Positions 60,063-64,000 of a stretch of DNA of 64,000 nt are shown here, piece by piece (position 1 is the first letter of the stretch; each line of letters starts with the position of its first letter). Origin of the DNA: CAVPWP01 sp050789285. GTDB lineage: Bacteria > Pseudomonadota > Alphaproteobacteria > Rhodobacterales > Rhodobacteraceae. The position numbers and the translations under genes are program-made. Location of the stretch: positions 558,001 through 622,000 of the forward strand of contig NZ_JBOUVX010000001.1 in assembly GCF_050789285.1 (NCBI RefSeq), written 5' to 3'. The notes beneath the pieces were generated by a model. That model ran no database searches. It saw only the letters and a list, made by a program, of their open reading frames with translations, and was not told where the DNA came from.

Positions 60063-61073
60063 CTAGTCGTAGCGCAACTCGGTCGCCTTGCCGCGGAACA
60101 CGGTATAGCTCAGCACCGTGTAGGCCAGGATGGTGGGCAGCACGAAGACCGTGCCGACCAGGATGATCATCAGGCTTTCGGGGGCGCTGGCCGCGTCGTA
60201 GATGGTCAGCTTCTCGGGCACCACGAACGGGTAGAAGCTGTAGGCCAGCCCGAAGAAGGCCAGCGCGAAAAGCGCGACCGAGGCGGTGAAAGGGAACCAG
60301 GCGAAGCTGTCGTTGGCGGTGGGCAGGCGGCGCAGCGCGACCCACAGAAGGCCGATCAGCGCCGCCGACATGATCGGCAACGGCGCCAGAAGGACGATCT
60401 CGGGGAACGTGAACCACTTCTCGAAGATCCGCGGGCTGACCAGGGGCGAGGCGACCGAGATCGCGCCCACCCCAAGGACCAGGCCCCAGATGCCGCCCCG
60501 GGCCCAGTCCACCGACTTCAGTTGCAGCGCGCCGTCGGTCTTCAGGATCAGCCAGGTCGCGCCGATGAAGCTGTAGCCCACGGTCAGGAACACCGCCGTC
60601 AAAAGCGCGAAGGCCACGTGCGGCAGCGTCCATTCAAGCCCCATTATGTAAAGCCCCAGCATGAAGCCTTGCGCCAGCGAGGTCATCAGCGAGCCCGTAA
60701 AGAACAGACGGTTCCAGGTCGTCTTGTGACCCTTCGGCGCCTTGGCGCGAAACTCGAAGGCCACGCCGCGCAGGATCAGCCCGATCAGCATCACCGCGAC
60801 GGGCAGATACAGCGCCGTCAGGATCGCGCCGTGGGCCTGCGGGAAGGCCACCAGCAGGATCCCGATCGCCAGCACCAGCCAGGTTTCGTTGGCGTCCCAG
60901 AACGGGCCGATCGAGGCCACCATGCGGTCCTTCTCGGCGTCGTCGGCGAAGGGAAAAAGCACGCCCACGCCCAGGTCGAAGCCGTCGAGGCAGACATAGA
61001 TCAGGATCGACAGGCCCATCAGCGCCGCGAAGGTCAGCGGCAGCCAGAGGGCCGGGTCTCCGAACAGGTCCAT
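60063..61073 (-). CDS. cydB: cytochrome bd-type quinol oxidase subunit II
   Basis: Membrane subunit II, 336 residues with about nine helices, from ATG 61073. The segments YVCLDGFDLGVGVLFPF, PFWDANETWLV and FTGSLMTSLAQGFMLG are CydB hallmarks. It follows cydA by five bases, so they are one transcript. No cydX reading frame is visible between cydB and the convergent gene. Confidence 0.94.
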   Translation of the reverse strand: MDLFGDPALWLPLTFAALMGLSILIYVCLDGFDLGVGVLFPFADDAEKDRMVASIGPFWDANETWLVLAIGILLVAFPQAHGAILTALYLPVAVMLIGLILRGVAFEFRAKAPKGHKTTWNRLFFTGSLMTSLAQGFMLGLYIMGLEWTLPHVAFALLTAVFLTVGYSFIGATWLILKTDGALQLKSVDWARGGIWGLVLGVGAISVASPLVSPRIFEKWFTFPEIVLLAPLPIMSAALIGLLWVALRRLPTANDSFAWFPFTASVALFALAFFGLAYSFYPFVVPEKLTIYDAASAPESLMIILVGTVFVLPTILAYTVLSYTVFRGKATELRYD

Positions 61074-61078
61074 CCGGG

Positions 61079-62470
61079 TCACTCCGCCGCGACGGCGGCC
61101 ACGACCGCGTCGGTCGCGGGCCGGGTCGGGCCGGTGGGCTCGCCCCGCGCCGCCTTGCGCGCCAGGTAGAACAGCACGCCGACATAGGCCGCCAGAAGCG
61201 CGGCATAGACGACGAGGTAGGTGACGAGCGTTCCCAGCACCATCGGCGCAGGCACGTCGGCCACCGCGGCATCCGTCGTCAGGACACCGTTCACCAGCCA
61301 GGGCTGGCGCCCGATCTCGGTCGTGTACCAGCCGGCCAGCGTCGCCACCCAGCCCGAGAAGGTCATGCCCACGAAGGCCCAGAGCATCGGCTTCGGCATC
61401 GCCGGCAGGCCCGCGCCGCGCTTCCACATGACCGCGACCGCGGCCCAGGACAGAAGCAGCATCGCCATGCCCGTGGCGACCATCACCCGGAACGACCAGA
61501 ACACGGGCGCGACCGGCGGGTGCAGGACGGTTCCGTCCTCGGCCACGAAGTCGTCGAGGCCCGGGATGGTGCCGTCAAGGCTGTGCGTCAGGATCAGCGA
61601 GCCGACATAGGGGATCGCGATCTCGTAGTCGTTCTCGCGCGCTTCCTCGTCGGGCAGCGCGAAGAGGATCAGGGGAACCGGGCTTTTCTGGCCGTCCCAA
61701 TGCCCCTCCATCGCGGCGACCTTCGCGGGCTGGTGTTCCAGCGTGTTGAGGCCGTGCTGGTCGCCGGCGAAGATCTGCACGGGGATCAGCAGCGCAGCCA
61801 GCGTGAGTCCCGTTCGGAAGCTGGCCCGCACGCTTTCGGACCGATCCCCCACCAGCCAGCGGAAGGCCGAAAACCCGGCGATCAGGAAGGCCACGGTCAG
61901 CCCTGACGCCAGCAGCATGTGCACCAGCCGGTAGGGCATCGAGGGATTGAAGATGATCGCCCACCAATCGGTGGCGAAAGCCACGCCGTCGCGCATCTCG
62001 AAGCCCGCGGGCGTGTGCATCCACGAGTTCAGCACAAGGATCCAGAAGGCCGACATGGTGGTGCCGAAGGCCACAAGGAAGGTCGCCGTGGTGTGCAGCC
62101 ATCCCGGCACCCGGCTTGCGCCGAACAGCATGATCCCAAGGAAGACGGCCTCGAGGAAGAAGGCCGTCATCACCTCGTAGGCCAGAAGCGGCCCCGCGAT
62201 GTTGCCCACCGATTCCATGAAGCCCGGCCAGTTGGTGCCGAACTGGAAGGACATGGTGATGCCCGACACGACGCCCATCGCAAAGGACAGTGCGAAGACC
62301 TTCACCCAGAACAGGTAGGCGTCCATCCACTTGCGGTCGCCGGTCGCGTTGAAGCGCAGCTTGAAGAACAAGAGCACCCAGCCAAGGGCGATCGTGATCG
62401 TCGGAAAGAGGATGTGGAAGGAAATGTTCGCGGCGAACTGAATTCGCGAAAGAAGCAGCGTCTCCATCAT
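61079..62470 (-). CDS. cydA: cytochrome bd-type quinol oxidase subunit I
   Basis: Subunit I binds hemes and quinol and reduces oxygen to water. It is 463 residues, shorter than E. coli CydA (522), consistent with a short Q-loop and the cyanide-insensitive (CIO) group. His19 in NISFHILFPTITIALG is a heme ligand; GWYTTEIGRQPW and PSMPYRLVHMLLAS are conserved. The start is ATG 62470 with AAGG six bases upstream. The cydDC assembly genes are not in this window. Low-oxygen control is likely, but no FNR box was found. Confidence 0.94.
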   Translation of the reverse strand: MMETLLLSRIQFAANISFHILFPTITIALGWVLLFFKLRFNATGDRKWMDAYLFWVKVFALSFAMGVVSGITMSFQFGTNWPGFMESVGNIAGPLLAYEVMTAFFLEAVFLGIMLFGASRVPGWLHTTATFLVAFGTTMSAFWILVLNSWMHTPAGFEMRDGVAFATDWWAIIFNPSMPYRLVHMLLASGLTVAFLIAGFSAFRWLVGDRSESVRASFRTGLTLAALLIPVQIFAGDQHGLNTLEHQPAKVAAMEGHWDGQKSPVPLILFALPDEEARENDYEIAIPYVGSLILTHSLDGTIPGLDDFVAEDGTVLHPPVAPVFWSFRVMVATGMAMLLLSWAAVAVMWKRGAGLPAMPKPMLWAFVGMTFSGWVATLAGWYTTEIGRQPWLVNGVLTTDAAVADVPAPMVLGTLVTYLVVYAALLAAYVGVLFYLARKAARGEPTGPTRPATDAVVAAVAAE

Positions 62471-62564
62471 GTGCACCTTGTCCTGTTCGCATGACGATAT
62501 AGCGGCGAGGCCCCAAAAGGCAGGGCGGTGCGACGGCCTGCCGCTGCATTGCGGCGAAGGGCTG

Positions 62565-63812
62565 TCAGCCCGTTGGTTTCGTCGCCAGTTCCGCGATGCG
62601 CAGGCAGATGCGCGTGGCCACCGCCATGTCCTGGACGCTGATCCATTCAAGCGGTCCGTGCAGGTCCTGCTGGCCGGTGAAGATGTTGGGGCAGGGCACC
62701 CCCATCTCGGTCAAGCGCGAGCCGTCCGTGCCGCCCCGGATCGGCGCCGAGATCGGCGCGACCCCTTCGGCGGCATAGGCCGCGCGGGCCAGGTCCACGG
62801 GACGCATGTCGTCTTCCAGCCAGTAGCGCATGTTGCGGTACTGGGGGGCGATCTCGCAGGTGATGCGGGCGCGCGGTTCGGTCGCGGCCACGGTGTCGCA
62901 GACCTGCCGAAGAAGGGCGCCCTTGGCGGCAAGGCCGTCGCGTTCGAAATCGCGCAGGATGAATTTCAGCGTCGCCTCGGCGGCGTTGCCGCCAAAGCTC
63001 ACGGCCATGATGAACCCCTCGCGCCCCTCGGTCGTCTCGGGCGTCATTCTGGCCTTGGGCAGGAGGTCGATGATCTTCGCCGCCAGAGGCAGCGCGTTGA
63101 CCAGCTTGTCCTTGGCCGTGCCCGGGTGGATCGAGACGCCCGTGACGGTGACGGTCGCGCCGTCGGCCGAGAAGCTTTCATAGTCGAGGCTGCCCGCCTC
63201 GCCGCCGTCGAGCGTATAGGCGAAGTCGACGCCCAGATCGGCGGGCAGGCGTTCATGCACGCCACGCCCGATCTCTTCGTCCGGCGTGAAGGCGATGCGG
63301 ATCTTTCCATGCGGGATCGACGGGTTCGCCAGAAGGTGCCGCGCCATCGTCATGATCACCGCGATCCCGGACTTGTCGTCGGCCCCCAGAAGCGTGGTTC
63401 CGCTGGCTGTGACCAGGGTGTCGCCGACCTTGTCCGCAAGGTAGGGCGAACCTTCGGGTGACAGGACAAGGTCGGGGGCATCGGGATACGCGATCGGGCC
63501 CCCGTCGTAGCCGCGGATCACCCGCGGCTTCACGCCCGAGGCGTTGAACCCCGGCGCCGTGTCGACATGCGCGAGAAACCCGATCGTCGGCGCCGGCGCG
63601 TCGGTCGTCGCCGGGATCGTCGCCAGCACCGCGCCATAGTCGGTCAGCGTGACGTCGGCCGCGCCGATCTCGCGCAGTTCGGCCGCCAGGAGCCGCGAAA
63701 GGTTCAGCTGGATCTCGGTCGACGGGGTCGTGGTCGAGGCCTCGTCGCTTTGGGTGTCGATCGCGCAGTAGCGAACCAGACGGTCTTCCAGTTCGGCATC
63801 GAAGGCGGTCAT
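62565..63812 (-). CDS. pepT: peptidase T (tripeptide aminopeptidase)
   Basis: M20B metallopeptidase of 415 residues cleaving N-terminal residues of tripeptides. LAHVDTAPG holds His82 and Asp84; GADDKSG has the bridging Asp145 and PDEEIGRG the catalytic Glu179 and metal-binding Glu180. APIRGGTDGSRLTEMGVP and HGPLEW are C-terminal signatures. It precedes cydA on the same strand by about 95 bases. Regulation unknown. Confidence 0.95.
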   Translation of the reverse strand: MTAFDAELEDRLVRYCAIDTQSDEASTTTPSTEIQLNLSRLLAAELREIGAADVTLTDYGAVLATIPATTDAPAPTIGFLAHVDTAPGFNASGVKPRVIRGYDGGPIAYPDAPDLVLSPEGSPYLADKVGDTLVTASGTTLLGADDKSGIAVIMTMARHLLANPSIPHGKIRIAFTPDEEIGRGVHERLPADLGVDFAYTLDGGEAGSLDYESFSADGATVTVTGVSIHPGTAKDKLVNALPLAAKIIDLLPKARMTPETTEGREGFIMAVSFGGNAAEATLKFILRDFERDGLAAKGALLRQVCDTVAATEPRARITCEIAPQYRNMRYWLEDDMRPVDLARAAYAAEGVAPISAPIRGGTDGSRLTEMGVPCPNIFTGQQDLHGPLEWISVQDMAVATRICLRIAELATKPTG

Positions 63813-63833
63813 CGCGGTCTCCGGGGGAAAGGG

Positions 63834-64000
63834 CTAGCCGCCGGTGTGGCTCATGTGGCGCGACACCGTTCCGTCGACGCGCCGGCGCGAATAGTCGAAG
63901 TCGTGGCCTTTCGGCTTGCGGGCGATGGCGGCGCGGATCGCCAGGTCGAGCGCGGCGTCGTCGCCCGGGTGGGCGCGCAGCGGCGCGCGCAGGTCGGCCA
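63834..64000 (-). CDS. moaA: GTP 3',8-cyclase MoaA, C-terminus only (partial)
   Basis: The minus strand reads ALDLAIRAAIARKPKGHDF and later VSRHMSHTGG before TAG at 63836-63834. The KPKGHDF segment and the double-Gly end are the MoaA C-terminus, whose GG tail is needed for activity in molybdenum cofactor synthesis. Only about 54 residues are inside the window; the radical-SAM core lies beyond 64000. Its stop is 21 bases upstream of the pepT start. Confidence 0.85.
   Translation of the reverse strand, partial: ADLRAPLRAHPGDDAALDLAIRAAIARKPKGHDFDYSRRRVDGTVSRHMSHTGG

Noticed and set aside
1..64000. tRNA, rRNA, CRISPR arrays, insertion sequences and phage genes
   Set aside because: No T-loop or cloverleaf pattern, no spaced identical repeats, and no transposase or integrase motifs were seen.

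Overview
The window reads as a chromosomal segment of a GC-rich alphaproteobacterium, most likely Rhodobacteraceae/Paracoccaceae. The grounds are a division and cell-wall (dcw) cluster carrying DUF2484 genes between murC and murB, an FtsZ ending in a long Pro-rich linker plus the peptide EIPAFLRRQAN, a VPLPA-CTERM exported protein, aerobic cobaltochelatase genes cobS/cobT, a bd-type quinol oxidase with a short CydA, and very high third-position GC in every gene. The species cannot be named from sequence alone.

Layout. 1-15.9 kb is the dcw cluster: murE (last codons), murF, mraY, murD, then ftsW, murG, murC, two DUF2484 genes, murB, ddl, ftsQ, ftsA, ftsZ, closed by a strong terminator. Most junctions are ATGA-type overlaps. 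The cluster is interrupted between murD and ftsW by two opposite-strand genes, an L-lactate dehydrogenase and an AHSA1/SRPBCC protein. 16-19.7 kb holds lpxC, bamD and recN. 19.9-27.5 kb holds a ClC channel, DUF427, a three-domain aminopeptidase P, and cobT and cobS with a small exported protein between them. 27.5-33.4 kb is mixed: a divergent DCC/HTTM pair, exported msrB, a J-domain protein, a BolA-family gene, a DUF4177 pair and the VPLPA-CTERM protein. 33.4-41.5 kb holds gatB, an SLT lipoprotein, an acyltransferase, pepN, a 55-residue membrane peptide, and photolyase with DUF2256.

41.5-50.3 kb holds an ArsR-SRPBCC-SRPBCC operon with two matching operator boxes over its promoter, malate synthase G, a class I glutamine-amidotransferase-like hydrolase, a RibD/DHFR-type reductase, a HemG-like flavodoxin, a D-lyxose isomerase-type protein, GNAT, kynureninase and an isoprenylcysteine-methyltransferase-type protein. 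50.4-57.6 kb holds pntAB, an ornithine/diaminopimelate-type decarboxylase behind a long leader, DUF3422 and a YeeE/YedE transporter. 57.6-64 kb holds a gene-poor stretch, a MarR-type regulator, an M20 amidohydrolase, cydAB, pepT and the last codons of moaA.

What stands out. No mobile element, CRISPR array, rRNA or tRNA was found, and nothing that clearly amounts to a new defence or biosynthetic system. The best leads are regulatory: the paired ArsR boxes, the decarboxylase leader with a short reading frame, a dispersed hairpin-plus-box element that sits 3' of genes, and several palindromes in promoters. Among proteins, the DUF2484 pair, the DCC/HTTM pair, the exported protein between cobT and cobS, and the CTERM protein have the least understood roles.
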